A stretch of DNA of 64,000 nt from Saezia sanguinis (GTDB lineage: Bacteria > Pseudomonadota > Gammaproteobacteria > Burkholderiales > Burkholderiaceae_C): positions 152,385-216,384 of the forward strand of contig NZ_PQSP01000005.1 in the NCBI RefSeq assembly GCF_003991585.1, read 5' to 3'. Under the pieces are notes generated by a model. It was not told the DNA's origin and ran no database searches. It worked only from the letters and a program-made list of their open reading frames with translations. This document shows, piece after piece, positions 26,995 to 36,224 of this stretch. Made by a program: the position numbers and the translations under genes. How positions within the stretch are numbered: position 1 is the stretch's first letter; each line of letters starts with the position of its first letter.

Positions 26995-27711
26995 ATGGAT
27001 ACTTTACAGCAAAGGCTTGAATATCGTTTCAGCCATATCAAATTGTTGGAACAGGCGCTGACGCATCGGAGCTATAGCTCGGCGCATAATGAACGGCTGG
27101 AGTTTTTGGGAGATTCGGTACTGAATCTCTCTATTGCAACGCGCCTGTATCAGTTTCTTCCAGATGCCAGCGAGGGGGATTTATCGCGCATCCGGGCGCA
27201 TCTGGTTCGTGAGACCACGCTGCACCAACTGGCCTTATACCTGGGATTGAACCATGCATTAAAGCTGGGCGAGGGTGAATTGCGCAGCGGTGGTGCTGAA
27301 CGCCCTTCTATTCTGGCCGACGCACTGGAAGCAGTGATCGGAGCCATTTACCTTGATGGCGGTTTTGCAGCAGCAGATGCGTTTGTGCAAACACTTTTTC
27401 AGCCCGAGTTTGAAGGACAGTCGGTGACTTCGGCAGACTGGGGTAAAGACGCCAAAACAGCTTTGCAGGAATGGTTGCAGGGCCGCCATATGAGTCTGCC
27501 GGTGTATACGGTCAGTGCCACCCATGGTGCTTTGCATAACCAGACTTTTGAAGTGCAATGCAGTGTGGTCAAGTTGGATATGGTGGCTCATGGCCAGGGC
27601 ACTTCACGCCGCAGCGCTGAGCAGGAGGCGGCACAGAATATGTTACAGTTGCTTAGACAAAAATACAAAGAAAAAGGCCGCACAGGCAAGCATGATAAGC
27701 CTGCGAAGTGA
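26995..27711 (+). CDS. rnc: ribonuclease III
   Basis: Double-strand-specific endoribonuclease for rRNA precursors and regulatory RNAs. 238 aa. The signature NERLEFLGDSVLNL holds Glu36 and Asp40. The second metal region is ADALEAVIGAIYLDGG (about 103-118). The double-stranded RNA-binding domain runs from about 150 (DAKTALQEWLQG) to 223. A basic tail (KEKGRTGKHDKPAK) ends the chain. Start ATG 26995. era starts 30 bp after the stop, the conserved rnc-era-recO order. Confidence 0.95.
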   Translation: MDTLQQRLEYRFSHIKLLEQALTHRSYSSAHNERLEFLGDSVLNLSIATRLYQFLPDASEGDLSRIRAHLVRETTLHQLALYLGLNHALKLGEGELRSGGAERPSILADALEAVIGAIYLDGGFAAADAFVQTLFQPEFEGQSVTSADWGKDAKTALQEWLQGRHMSLPVYTVSATHGALHNQTFEVQCSVVKLDMVAHGQGTSRRSAEQEAAQNMLQLLRQKYKEKGRTGKHDKPAK

Positions 27712-27741
27712 CATCGACTGAACATAAAAGGCAATGGACGC

Positions 27742-28671
27742 ATGAAAGAATCATCTTCTCTGAAGGCTTTACCTGCCGGCTCGCAGCGGTGCGGGTTGGT
27801 GGCAATTATCGGGCGCCCCAATGTGGGCAAGTCCACGTTGCTGAATGCGCTGGTCGGGCAGAAGGTCAGCATCACTTCTAAAAAGGCGCAGACAACCCGG
27901 CACCGCATCATGGGTGTGAGAACGCTGGAAAATGCGCAGTTTGTTTTCATGGATACGCCGGGCTTTCAGACACAGCATGCTGCTGCACTGAATCGCTCGC
28001 TGAACAAGACCGTCCAGGGGGCCTTGGCCGATGTGGACCTGGTTCTGTTTGTGGTGGAGGCTGGGCGCTTTGATCTGAATGACGCGAAAGTGTTGAACCT
28101 GATCCCCCAGGAAACGCCGGTGATTCTGGTTGCCAACAAGCTTGACCGCGTGCACCGGCGCAGTGAGCTGGCACCATGGCTCAAAAGCATGCAGGAGCGT
28201 TATCCTTTTGCCGAGTTTGTACCGTTGTCGGCCCGCTCTCCCAAGGATGTACAGAAGCTGTTGCATATTTGTGTTTCTTACTTGCCGGAACAGGACTGGT
28301 GGTATGACGAGCAGATGCTTACAGACCGCAGTGAGCGCTTTTTAGCCACTGAAATTGTGCGCGAAAAGCTGTTCCGCCTCACGGGGGATGAATTGCCTTA
28401 TACCTCTGCGGTGATTCTGGACCAGTTTCAGGAGGAAGAGCAGGACGGAAAACGTTATATCCGTATCAGCACTTCCATTGTGGTAGACCGTGAAGCACAC
28501 AAAGGTATGATCATTGGCGCTGGCGGCGAGCGGCTGAAGCGGATCGGCACAGATGCCCGGCGTGATTTGGAACAGTTGCTCGATGCCCGCGTTTTTCTGG
28601 AGCTGTGGGTGAAAGTGCGCTCCGGCTGGGCCGATGATGAAGCCCGGATCCGTGCGTTCGGTTACGAGTGA
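27742..28671 (+). CDS. era: GTPase Era
   Basis: Ribosome assembly GTPase binding the 3' end of 16S rRNA. 309 aa. G1 is GRPNVGKST (about 30-38), G2 has [10 protein letters not shown]3 is DTPGFQ, and G4 is NKLD. The C-terminal KH domain includes [21 protein letters not shown] (in part) and [20 protein letters not shown], standard for Era. The first 15 residues are a short variable extension. recO follows 3 bp after the stop. Confidence 0.96.
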   Translation: MKESSSLKALPAGSQRCGLVAIIGRPNVGKSTLLNALVGQKVSITSKKAQTTRHRIMGVRTLENAQFVFMDTPGFQTQHAAALNRSLNKTVQGALADVDLVLFVVEAGRFDLNDAKVLNLIPQETPVILVANKLDRVHRRSELAPWLKSMQERYPFAEFVPLSARSPKDVQKLLHICVSYLPEQDWWYDEQMLTDRSERFLATEIVREKLFRLTGDELPYTSAVILDQFQEEEQDGKRYIRISTSIVVDREAHKGMIIGAGGERLKRIGTDARRDLEQLLDARVFLELWVKVRSGWADDEARIRAFGYE

Positions 28672-28674
28672 CGG

Positions 28675-29475
28675 ATGGCTGTACGCAGATCTTCGCATAC
28701 GGCCGGACAGGGCGTTCACGGCGAGCCGGCCTATGTTTTGCACCGTTATGAGTGGAGCGAATCCAGCCTGATTCTCGAGCTATTTACCCGTAACTTGGGG
28801 CGTGTGGCGGTTGCGGCAAAAGGGGTACGCAAGCCCGCATCGGCTTTCCGTTCTGTCCTGTTGCCCTTTCAGCCTTTGTTGGTGAGTCTGGGGCCGCAAG
28901 CACAGATTCGCACGCTCCGAGGGGCAGAATGGGCCGGAGGCTATGCAATGCCCACCGGAGAGCCGTTGCTGGTCGGCTATTATGTCAACGAACTGCTGAT
29001 GCGGTTATTGGCGCGTGAAGATGTGCAGCCTCTGGTGTTTGATGCCTATGCGCAAACACTGGCATTCATTGCAAAGCATTCAGGCGAAAAAGTCGCAGAA
29101 CCCATGCTGCGGGTATTTGAGCTGATTTTGCTGCGTGCCCTTGGTGTTTTGCCTGCGTTAAATCATGAGGCCCTCTCTATGAGGGCTTTGCAGCCAGGCG
29201 GCTACTATATGCTGGATCCTGAAAACGGATTGATGCTGCAAAATACGTCAACACCTCCCTCGCTTTCCCGCGCAAGAGCGTTACCGGCCCAACAGTGGGA
29301 ACAGATACAACAGGCGCTGGATACGGATGAAGAGGTTTTAAATACATTGCCGCTGGCGGTTGAAGCCGTTGCGGTTGAGCTGAAACCGGCATTGCGTGTT
29401 TTGCTGAACCACCATGCAGGCGTGGCATCTTTGCAGACCCGTAAGCTGATGCTCTCGTTACAAAAACGGGCCTGA
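28675..29475 (+). CDS. recO: DNA repair protein RecO
   Basis: Recombination mediator that loads RecA on SSB-coated DNA in the RecF pathway. 266 aa. The N-terminal OB fold begins PAYVLHRYEWSESSLILELF (about 16-35), then GRVAVAAKGVRKPASAFR and LQPFQPLLVSL-like sequence. The helical C-terminal domain lacks the zinc-finger cysteines seen in many Gram-positive RecO, as is common in proteobacteria. It starts 3 bp after era. The gene expected next in betaproteobacteria, pdxJ, is missing. Confidence 0.9.
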   Translation: MAVRRSSHTAGQGVHGEPAYVLHRYEWSESSLILELFTRNLGRVAVAAKGVRKPASAFRSVLLPFQPLLVSLGPQAQIRTLRGAEWAGGYAMPTGEPLLVGYYVNELLMRLLAREDVQPLVFDAYAQTLAFIAKHSGEKVAEPMLRVFELILLRALGVLPALNHEALSMRALQPGGYYMLDPENGLMLQNTSTPPSLSRARALPAQQWEQIQQALDTDEEVLNTLPLAVEAVAVELKPALRVLLNHHAGVASLQTRKLMLSLQKRA

Positions 29476-29721
29476 TCTTGTTACGCTCAAAAAATATCAA
29501 AAGCAGTGCCTTGCGTCGTTCAGACGGTTTTTTGCTGGTCATTGTGTATTTTTAGAGACATTTTTTCACAGACCTAAACCTCATTTTATTACATGTAACA
29601 AATATTTGAAATATTGATTCAAAATAAATAATATAAAAGTTTTGGTCAGAGGGCCTGCAATTGCCTGTATAGTATAAAGTTTGTATATGGGCGTTGATGG
29701 GTGAGGGAGTCCGGCAATATC
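29476..29721. other. AT-rich gap between recO and acpS, where pdxJ is usually found
   Basis: 246 bp, clearly more AT-rich than its surroundings. It holds a weak CGTC/GACG hairpin with six T at 29517-29535 (a possible terminator for recO). I see no remnant of a pyridoxine synthase gene in any frame. Confidence 0.5.
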
Positions 29722-30117
29722 ATGATTTATGGCATTGGCACTGATTTGTGCGAAATTGCACGTGTGGAGCAGGCCATAGCACGCCATGGAGACCGCTTTG
29801 CCGAGCGTTTGCTGGGGCCGTCGGAGTTGGCAGTCTACCGGCAGCGTTCACAGAAACTGCCTGTGCACGGTATCAGATACCTGGCAACCCGGTTTGCAGC
29901 CAAAGAAGCTTTTTCAAAGGCAATCGGGCTGGGTATTCATATGCCTATGACGTGGCGGCGCTGTGAAATATTGAAAAAACCTTCCGGCCAACCTTATATC
30001 AAATTACATGATGAGTTGGATGAATGGTTTGGGCAGCAGCATTTAAAAGCACATGTCAGCGTGACCGATGAGGCAGCGTATGTCATGGCTTTTGTTGTGG
30101 TTGAGACTATAGAGTGA
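29722..30117 (+). CDS. acpS: holo-[acyl-carrier-protein] synthase AcpS
   Basis: Transfers 4'-phosphopantetheine from CoA to ACP. 131 aa from ATG 29722 (MIYGIGTDLCEI). Mg2+ ligand Asp8 is in GTDLCEIARVE. The second motif is RYLATRFAAKEAFSKAIG (about 54-71), with Glu as a ligand, and VSVTDEAAYVMAFV closes the fold. The frame continues 21 bp upstream to a GTG, but the ATG matches the family start. nagZ follows 51 bp later. Confidence 0.94.
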   Translation: MIYGIGTDLCEIARVEQAIARHGDRFAERLLGPSELAVYRQRSQKLPVHGIRYLATRFAAKEAFSKAIGLGIHMPMTWRRCEILKKPSGQPYIKLHDELDEWFGQQHLKAHVSVTDEAAYVMAFVVVETIE

Positions 30118-30168
30118 TAAAGTGCCACCTAATTTGGGACAGCAAACAGTGCGATTGAAAGTCATTCC

Positions 30169-31308
30169 ATGAAGCAAAATAGAAAAGCTCTATTACAGCA
30201 GGAGATTGCAGGTACGCCGGAATTGACGTGCGCGCCGGTAGTGTTGGACATTGCGGGCACTTCTTTGAGCGAAGATGATCGCCGGCGGCTTGAACATCCT
30301 TTGACCGGGGGCGTGATTTTGTTTGCCCGTAACTGGCAGAGCAGGACGCAACTGTGCGATCTGACCAGTGATATCAAGTCAATCCGACCAGACGTTTTGA
30401 TTGCTGTCGACCATGAGGGCGGGCGCGTGCAGCGGTTCCGTTCAGACGGGTTTACCATTATTCCTGCCATGCGTGCACTGGGGCAGTTATGGGTCAATGA
30501 CGACCTGAAACAGCCTGGCAAAGGACCACTGGCGGCCATGGAATCAGCCACCGCCTGTGGCTATGTGCTGGCGGCTGAGTTGCGCGCATGCGGGGTGGAT
30601 TTCAGTTTTACGCCGGTGCTGGATTTGGACTGGGGCAAAAGCGAAGTGGTCGGTAACAGGTCATTCTCACACGACCCCCGGGTAGTCAGTTTGCTGGCCC
30701 GCTCTGTCATGCAGGGCCTCAAAATTGCCGGCATGAGTAATTGCGGCAAGCATTTCCCGGGGCATGGATTTGTCCAGGCAGACTCTCATACGGCGGTTCC
30801 TGTGGATGAGCGCTCATTGCAGCAGATATTGAAATACGATGTGCTGCCTTATCAGACGCTGGGCATTGCGCTGGATGCCGTGATGCCTGCCCATGTGGTT
30901 TACTCGCAGGTGGATTCGCTGCCGGCAGGGTATTCGTCGCGCTGGCTGCAGGATATTTTGCGTGGTGAGCTGGAGTTTAACGGCTGTATTTTCAGTGATG
31001 ACCTGAGTATGGAAGGGGGTCGCTACGTCAACGGTAAGCTGCTTGACTATACGCAGGCGGCTGTACTGGCATTGCAGGCCGGCTGTGACATGGTGCTGCT
31101 GTGCAATCAGTCTGTCAACAATGCGAAAGCATTGGATGGTCTGCTGGACGGACTTTGGGCTGCGCAGCAGAAGGAGGAGTGGACGCCCCGACTGATCAGT
31201 GAATACCGCAGACGCGTTTTGCTGCCGCAACAGCCTGCCCCGACCTGGGAGTTTCTGATGGATGAGCCGCGTTACCTGCAGGCACAAGAGGCGATGGCTG
31301 ACCTTTAA
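30169..31308 (+). CDS. nagZ: beta-N-acetylhexosaminidase NagZ
   Basis: Glycoside hydrolase family 3 enzyme that trims GlcNAc from anhydromuropeptides in cytosolic peptidoglycan recycling. 379 aa. The catalytic-loop motif KHFPGHGFVQADSHTAVP (about 190-207) holds the His/Asp dyad, and the nucleophile Asp lies in FSDDLSMEGG (about 282). IAVDHEGGRVQRF is near 80. About 20 extra N-terminal residues precede the fold. The stop codon lies inside a perfect hairpin. An AmpG-like permease at 53318 could supply its substrate (inference). Confidence 0.94.
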   Translation: MKQNRKALLQQEIAGTPELTCAPVVLDIAGTSLSEDDRRRLEHPLTGGVILFARNWQSRTQLCDLTSDIKSIRPDVLIAVDHEGGRVQRFRSDGFTIIPAMRALGQLWVNDDLKQPGKGPLAAMESATACGYVLAAELRACGVDFSFTPVLDLDWGKSEVVGNRSFSHDPRVVSLLARSVMQGLKIAGMSNCGKHFPGHGFVQADSHTAVPVDERSLQQILKYDVLPYQTLGIALDAVMPAHVVYSQVDSLPAGYSSRWLQDILRGELEFNGCIFSDDLSMEGGRYVNGKLLDYTQAAVLALQAGCDMVLLCNQSVNNAKALDGLLDGLWAAQQKEEWTPRLISEYRRRVLLPQQPAPTWEFLMDEPRYLQAQEAMADL

Positions 31309-31314
31309 GGTCAG
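31298..31314. terminator. perfect hairpin containing the nagZ stop codon
   Basis: Eight-base arms 31298-31305 and 31307-31314 around a single base; the TAA stop of nagZ lies at its centre. A minimum loop must open, so about 6-7 pairs would form in RNA. It is followed by GGAAAA rather than T, so it is more likely a 3' processing or stability element than a terminator. Confidence 0.35.
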
Positions 31315-31326
31315 GGAAAATCCTGG

Positions 31327-31365
31327 GTTTGATCTGTCAGCGGTTATGATGACCGTTGATCAAAC
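31327..31365 (+). promoter_or_regulatory. nested inverted repeat upstream of the 93-aa lipoprotein gene
   Basis: Outer arms GTTTGATC (31327-31334) and GATCAAAC (31358-31365) enclose inner arms CGGT (31341-31344) and ACCG (31352-31355). It ends 18 bp before the start codon. A TATGAT at 31345-31350 in the loop resembles a -10 element. It could be an operator over a promoter or a leader hairpin near the ribosome site. Confidence 0.4.
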
Positions 31366-31383
31366 GAACATAAAGGATTTTCC

Positions 31384-31665
31384 ATGTTTAAAAAAGCTGT
31401 CTTGTTCGCTGCAATTGTGCCGGTTTTAGTGTTGGCAGGTTGTTCTAACAGCGAGTATGAACAGGCGCGCAAAGATTTTATGGACGGCTGTACACTACAG
31501 GGCGGTGCAAATGAAAAAATTTGCGCCTGCTCTTTCGACAAGGCTGCAGAAGGCTTCTCAAAATCTGAGATTGTTGAATTGAATCAGGGTACGAATTCAG
31601 CCAATGCACAGAAATTTGCCACGGCTATATTTGCCGCAATGAAGTCTTGCATGGCAGGCTCCTGA
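31384..31665 (+). CDS. small putative lipoprotein (93 aa)
   Basis: Signal MFKKAVLFAAIVPVLVLAGC has a textbook lipobox LAGC with Cys20. The mature part of 73 aa is soluble and carries four Cys (DGC, KICAC and KSC), enough for two disulfides in the periplasm. An AAAGGA ribosome site lies before ATG 31384, and a nested inverted repeat lies just upstream. No family recognised. Confidence 0.75.
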   Translation: MFKKAVLFAAIVPVLVLAGCSNSEYEQARKDFMDGCTLQGGANEKICACSFDKAAEGFSKSEIVELNQGTNSANAQKFATAIFAAMKSCMAGS

Positions 31666-31710
31666 TCGTTTCAGTTTTTTCAGCGGGAAGCTTCGCGAAT
31701 ATTAACTGGC

Positions 31711-31842
31711 TCAACAAGCGGTTTCCTGCTCATACTGCTTCACCAGCGCTGCAAATTTCTGCACATATTGGATCAGATTCAAATAATTATCTGCTTTGAT
31801 ATTGCTCGCGTAGTAATAATCCAGAACCTTGTCAGTCGTCAT
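31711..31842 (-). CDS. small ORF downstream of mutS (43 aa)
   Basis: Too short for common gene callers. ATG at 31842, 25 bp after the mutS stop on the same strand. The product begins MTTDKVLDYYYASNIKAD and continues as an amphipathic helix with QYVQKFAALVKQYEQE, ending in Cys. Codon choice looks ordinary (GAT, CTG, CAG, GAA, GTG). The ribosome site is weak (TTTAAGAG). Not recognised. It could be a real small protein co-transcribed with mutS or chance. Confidence 0.4.
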   Translation of the reverse strand: MTTDKVLDYYYASNIKADNYLNLIQYVQKFAALVKQYEQETAC

Positions 31843-31867
31843 GGCTGTATGCTCTTAAAGTATTCAG

Positions 31868-34537
31868 TCATTTGAGCGCCTGCTTGAGTTCGTACAGAAT
31901 ATCCAGTGCCTCTTTAGGCGACAATGTGTCAGGGTTGACTTCTGCCAGCTTGTTTTCCACGGTGCTGCGCGGTGCGGGAAACGCTTCTGCTGCCGGCGCT
32001 GGCGTATGGAACAGATCAACCTGTGCCACCTGTTCCTGCTGGTGTGCTTCAAGTGCTTTGAGCGTGTGCTGTGCCTGCCGTATAACGGCTGCCGGTACGC
32101 CGGCCAGCCGGGCCACCTGCACGCCATAGCTGCGACTGGCCGGGCCTGGCTGCACTTCGTGCAGGAATGCAATGCCGTTGTTGGATTCGACCGCACTGAC
32201 GTGCACATTCAGCGCCAGTGGGTGGCTGGCCGGAAATTCGGTCAGTTCAAAATGATGGGTGGCAAACAGCGTGAAGGATTTGTTTTTGTCATGCAGGTGT
32301 GCGGCAATGGCACCTGCCAGCGCCAGGCCATCAAAGGTGGAGGTGCCTCTTCCGATTTCGTCCATCAGCACCAGCGAGTACTCGGTAGCGGCATGCAGAA
32401 TGGCGGCGGCTTCGGTCATTTCAAGCATGAAGGTGGACTGTGCATTGGCCAGGTCGTCCGCCGCGCCAATGCGGGTATGAATGGCGTCAATCGGCCCCAG
32501 GGTGCAGGCCTGGGCCGGAACGTAAGAGCCAACGGCTGCCAGCAGCACAATCAGCGCCACCTGCCGCATGAAAGTGGATTTACCGCCCATGTTCGGGCCG
32601 GTTACGATCAGCATGCGGTGTTTGGTGTCCAGCCTGCAGTCGTTGGCGATAAAGCTGTGCGAACCGGTTTCCATCAGCCTGGCTTCAACCACCGGGTGTC
32701 GTCCCCCTGTAATTTCCAGACAGGGTTCTTTGACAAAACGCGGGCAGTTCCAGTGCAGTGTCTGGGCGCGCTCAGCCAGTGAAGCCAGTACATCCAGCGT
32801 TGCCAGTGCGGTAGCCAGCCGAGTTAATTCGGGAACATAAATTTGCAGGTCTTCCAGTAACTGCTCGTACAGCATTTTTTCGCGCGCCAGTGCACGCTCT
32901 TTGGCAGACAGCGCTTTGTCTTCAAATGCTTTCAGTTCGGGGGTGATGAACCGTTCGGCATTTTTCATGGTCTGGCGGCGCTGGTAGTTATCGGGTACTC
33001 GATCCAACTGGCCGGCAGTAACTTCGATGAAGTAGCCGTGCACACGGTTGAACTGTACGCGCAGGTTGTTAATGCCGGTGCGTTCGCGTTCACGTGTTTC
33101 CATTTCAATGAGAAATGTGCTGCTGTCGTTACCAATGGTGCGTAATTCGTCCAGCTCGCTGTCAAAACCTTCGGCGATGACGCCACCGTCACGCAGAATG
33201 GCCGCCGGTTCAGGCAGAATGGCTGCATCCAGCGCCTGGGCAATATCCGGCGTGGGGGTGAGGTGGGCACACAATGAGGCCAGCAGCGTACCTGGCTCAT
33301 CGGTATCCAGTGTGCTTTGTGACGGTATTTCCTGCGGCACGATAGCGCGCAAAGCGGGTAATGCGGCCAGACTTTCACGCAGTGCAGCCAGCTCCCGCGG
33401 GCGGGCCTGGCGTAAGGCCAGGCGTGCGGTAATGCGTTCCACATCGCTGATGCTGCGCAGCCCTTGGCGGATTGCCGCGTGTGCATCAGGGTGCGCCAAG
33501 AGTGTGGCAATGGCCTGTTGCCTGCGCGTGGCATGGTGGCGCTTGCGCTCAGGCGCCAGCAGCCAGCGTTTCAGTGTGCGGCTGCCCATGGAGGTCTGGC
33601 AGGTGTCGATCAGAGAAAACAGTGTGGGGGCTTCTTCTCCGCGCAGTGTCTGTACCAGTTCAAGATTGCGGCAGGTGGCCGGGGGCAGCTCAATCGTATC
33701 ATCCTGCCGCTCCACCTTCAGGTCATTCAGGTGTGAGAGTACCCGGCCCTGGGTGTGCTCGGCGTAGGTGAGCAAAGCGGCTGCGGCGGCATGGCAGGCA
33801 GGTAACTGTTGCGCCCCCCAGGCTTCCAGTGAGGCAACTTGCAGGTGTTCGCACAGGGTGCGTTGCCCCAGTGCGGCGTCAAATTGCCATGCCGGTCGCG
33901 GCGTGACGGCAATGTGCACCAGATCGGCCGCCTGCAGCGCATGTTGTACCTGCTCGCGCTGCCGTTCGCTGAGCTCCTGTGAGATGACAACTTCAGCCGG
34001 GTTGATGCGTGTGAGCCATGCCGGCAGTTCATCCAGCGGGCTTTCAGCCAGTGTGATCTGCCCGCGCGTCATGCTCAGCCATGCCAGCCCAAGTGGTTGT
34101 CCGCGGCCGGGCATGTGCAGTGTCAGCAGCAGGTTTTCCTGTTTGTCTGAGCTCAACTCACTTTCGGTGAGTGTGCCGGGCGTGACCACACGAACCACTT
34201 TGCGCTCCATCGGGCCTTTGGTCTCGCCCGGTGTGCCGATCTGCTCGCAGATTGCGACCGATTCCCCCAGCCGGATCAGCCGGGCCAGGTAGTTTTCCAT
34301 GGCATGCACGGGTACACCGGCCATCGGGATGGGTTCCCCGGCGGACTGTCCGCGTTTGGTCAGCGTCAGGTCGAGCAGGCGGGCCGCGCGCTCTGCATCC
34401 TGGTAAAACATTTCATAAAAATCGCCCATACGGTAAAACACCAGCGTGGTCGGGAACTGCATTTTGGCCCGCAGATACTGCTGCATCATGGGTGTATGGC
34501 TGGCAAGCTGGTCTTCGGTAAGGGCAGAGAAATTCAT
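31868..34537 (-). CDS. mutS: DNA mismatch repair protein MutS
   Basis: Mismatch-recognition ATPase. 889 aa, slightly longer than the 853-aa E. coli protein. The N-terminal mismatch-contact motif is present in [12 protein letters not shown] (about 33-44, with the Phe-x-Glu). The Walker [15 protein letters not shown] lies near residue 645, the Walker B region [20 protein letters not shown] near 715, and [10 protein letters not shown] near 750. The C-terminal tail (about 800-889) ends with [17 protein letters not shown], the MutS tetramerisation-type helix. Start ATG 34537. A 43-codon ORF follows. Confidence 0.96.
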   Translation of the reverse strand: MNFSALTEDQLASHTPMMQQYLRAKMQFPTTLVFYRMGDFYEMFYQDAERAARLLDLTLTKRGQSAGEPIPMAGVPVHAMENYLARLIRLGESVAICEQIGTPGETKGPMERKVVRVVTPGTLTESELSSDKQENLLLTLHMPGRGQPLGLAWLSMTRGQITLAESPLDELPAWLTRINPAEVVISQELSERQREQVQHALQAADLVHIAVTPRPAWQFDAALGQRTLCEHLQVASLEAWGAQQLPACHAAAAALLTYAEHTQGRVLSHLNDLKVERQDDTIELPPATCRNLELVQTLRGEEAPTLFSLIDTCQTSMGSRTLKRWLLAPERKRHHATRRQQAIATLLAHPDAHAAIRQGLRSISDVERITARLALRQARPRELAALRESLAALPALRAIVPQEIPSQSTLDTDEPGTLLASLCAHLTPTPDIAQALDAAILPEPAAILRDGGVIAEGFDSELDELRTIGNDSSTFLIEMETRERERTGINNLRVQFNRVHGYFIEVTAGQLDRVPDNYQRRQTMKNAERFITPELKAFEDKALSAKERALAREKMLYEQLLEDLQIYVPELTRLATALATLDVLASLAERAQTLHWNCPRFVKEPCLEITGGRHPVVEARLMETGSHSFIANDCRLDTKHRMLIVTGPNMGGKSTFMRQVALIVLLAAVGSYVPAQACTLGPIDAIHTRIGAADDLANAQSTFMLEMTEAAAILHAATEYSLVLMDEIGRGTSTFDGLALAGAIAAHLHDKNKSFTLFATHHFELTEFPASHPLALNVHVSAVESNNGIAFLHEVQPGPASRSYGVQVARLAGVPAAVIRQAQHTLKALEAHQQEQVAQVDLFHTPAPAAEAFPAPRSTVENKLAEVNPDTLSPKEALDILYELKQALK

Positions 34538-34732
34538 GGTGTCAGTAGATATGGCGGCAAGATGAAAAGTGTTATTTTAGAACCTGCGTTCATTGTAAAT
34601 GATGTGCGAGGCGTATCCCGGAAAAGTCCTTAAGGTATCTTGTGCAGATACTTTGAATGTATTTAGAGGTGGGGGCAGACTGGACAGGTAGCATGTAGTT
34701 ATCTGGCAAAACAACAAAAACAAGGTAACAAC

Positions 34733-35107
34733 ATGGCGTCTTCAAACCGGAAACTGCGTAGAAAACAGACTTATAAGAGCGGGGTTAGTCTTTGGAATGT
34801 GTTAAAAAGAATGTCCACAATTCTTTTTGACAATCCCGTCATCAAACTGATATGGCCGTTTTTCCTGCTGGCCTACGTCACATTGCCGTTCTGGTGTAAA
34901 CCATTGCAAGACTCTTTTGATGAGAGGCTTGCTCTCGCCTTTATCTCTTTATTTTATGTTCCAACTGCATTCATGATCGCGCTGATATCTGTTGTTGTAT
35001 GGATTTTTGACAAGTTGTCCGCCAGTATCATGATGTTTTTAGCCTGTAACGGCATGGTTATTCTTATTCCGATTATGGGGTGGCTGGAAAGGTATTTAGG
35101 CGGATAG
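34733..35107 (+). CDS. hypothetical membrane protein (124 aa)
   Basis: Not recognised. Very basic N-terminus (NRKLRRKQTYKSG). Three likely helices: about 40-57 (IKLIWPFFLLAYVTLPFW), 68-92 (LALAFISLFYVPTAFMIALI) and 97-118 (LSASIMMFLACNGMVILIPI). Preceded by CAAGGTAAC, a modest ribosome site. AT-richer than its neighbours, which may indicate recent arrival. It stands alone between mutS (divergent) and tsaC (convergent). Confidence 0.65.
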   Translation: MASSNRKLRRKQTYKSGVSLWNVLKRMSTILFDNPVIKLIWPFFLLAYVTLPFWCKPLQDSFDERLALAFISLFYVPTAFMIALISVVVWIFDKLSASIMMFLACNGMVILIPIMGWLERYLGG

Positions 35108-35142
35108 GCGTGCGTGGCGGCATCAGTGAAAAAGCCTTGTCA

Positions 35143-36171
35143 TCAGCTTGACGCAGCCCTTTGCAGGCGGTCACGCACGCCTATCCATTCGGGCCCATCG
35201 GGTGGTGTTTCCACCCACAGCAGGCTGACGCCCTGGGCGTCGAAGTCGTGCAGCGCGGAAAATAATTCATGCGCCGCGTCTTTGGCGTTGCCGGGCATCT
35301 GGCGTAAGATAATGTGAGACGCTTTTTTGACTTTAGGCAGGTGCTGCGCATAGATGCCGATGCGGGCGTTATTGGCAGGCGATGCAGCAGCTAGCATGCC
35401 AGCGGCGATCTTCAGGTCTTCCGCGGCCATCAAGCGGACTTTGGCTTTGGGCGCATAGTGTGCACTCAGCGTACCGGGGGCTTTGGGGTCATCCACATGA
35501 ACGTCGGCATGGATGAGCAGGGGAACGCCTGCCGTGGCCTCCAGCTCTGCCGGCGTGTAGATACCGGGGCGCAATAATACAGGCTTGCTGCGGGAGCAAT
35601 CAACGATGGTGGATTCAATGCCGACGTCACTGGCACCGCCATCCAGTATCAGCGCAATGGGGCTGGGGCTGAGGTCAGCAAAAGCGTCCTGAACGTGCTG
35701 CGCAGTGGTGGGGCTGGTACGGCCAAAGCGGTTGGCGCTGGGGGCGGCAATGCCATGCCCGCCCAGCGTTTCAAATGCTTTGAGCAGTGCCTGTGCCACC
35801 GGGTGTGAGGGGCAGCGCAGGCCAATGGTTTTCTGATGGCCGGCAGCAGCATCAGCGATGCTCGGTTTTCGTTGCAGTATCAGTGTCAGCGGCCCGGGCC
35901 AGTAGGCTTCAATGAGTTTCAGTGCAAATTCCGGCAGTTCCTGTGCATAGTGTTTTGCGGCTTCAAGCTGGCTGATGTGCACAATGAGCGGGTGGTCTGC
36001 CGGGCGGCCTTTGGCCGTGAAAATGGCGTGGCAGGCTGTATCCTGATCCGCGTCAGCCCCCAGGCCGTAGACGGTTTCAGTTGGAATGGCAACCAGCTTG
36101 CCTTGTTTGAGTGCCTGTGCGGCCTGCTCAATGGCTTGAGGGTCTGTACCGGGCAGAATGCGAGAGGTCAT
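35143..36171 (-). CDS. L-threonylcarbamoyladenylate synthase (Sua5 type, YrdC plus C-terminal domain)
   Basis: Makes threonylcarbamoyl-AMP for the t6A37 modification of ANN-decoding tRNAs. 342 aa from ATG 36171 (MTSRILPGTDP); an ATG four codons upstream is also possible. The YrdC domain (about 10-200) has KLVAIPTETVYGLGADADQ, FTAKGRPADHPLIVHI and the SANRFGRTSPTTAQHV motif. A C-terminal Sua5 domain (about 235-342) follows a linker with the PGTLSAHYAPKAKV signature. The long two-domain form is the Sua5 kind rather than short TsaC. It follows purE-purK on the same strand, 53 bp after purK. Confidence 0.92.
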   Translation of the reverse strand: MTSRILPGTDPQAIEQAAQALKQGKLVAIPTETVYGLGADADQDTACHAIFTAKGRPADHPLIVHISQLEAAKHYAQELPEFALKLIEAYWPGPLTLILQRKPSIADAAAGHQKTIGLRCPSHPVAQALLKAFETLGGHGIAAPSANRFGRTSPTTAQHVQDAFADLSPSPIALILDGGASDVGIESTIVDCSRSKPVLLRPGIYTPAELEATAGVPLLIHADVHVDDPKAPGTLSAHYAPKAKVRLMAAEDLKIAAGMLAAASPANNARIGIYAQHLPKVKKASHIILRQMPGNAKDAAHELFSALHDFDAQGVSLLWVETPPDGPEWIGVRDRLQRAASS

Positions 36172-36224
36172 ACAAAAATCCATGCATGGTTCAAAGAAAG
36201 CTTATCTTTTGATGGTGCTTTCAT

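Noticed and set aside
29519..29528. TTCAGACGG resembling the reverse complement of the Neisseria DNA uptake sequence
   Set aside because: It lacks the final base of the 10-mer and I saw no other copy in the window; uptake sequences occur about once per kilobase in genomes that use them.
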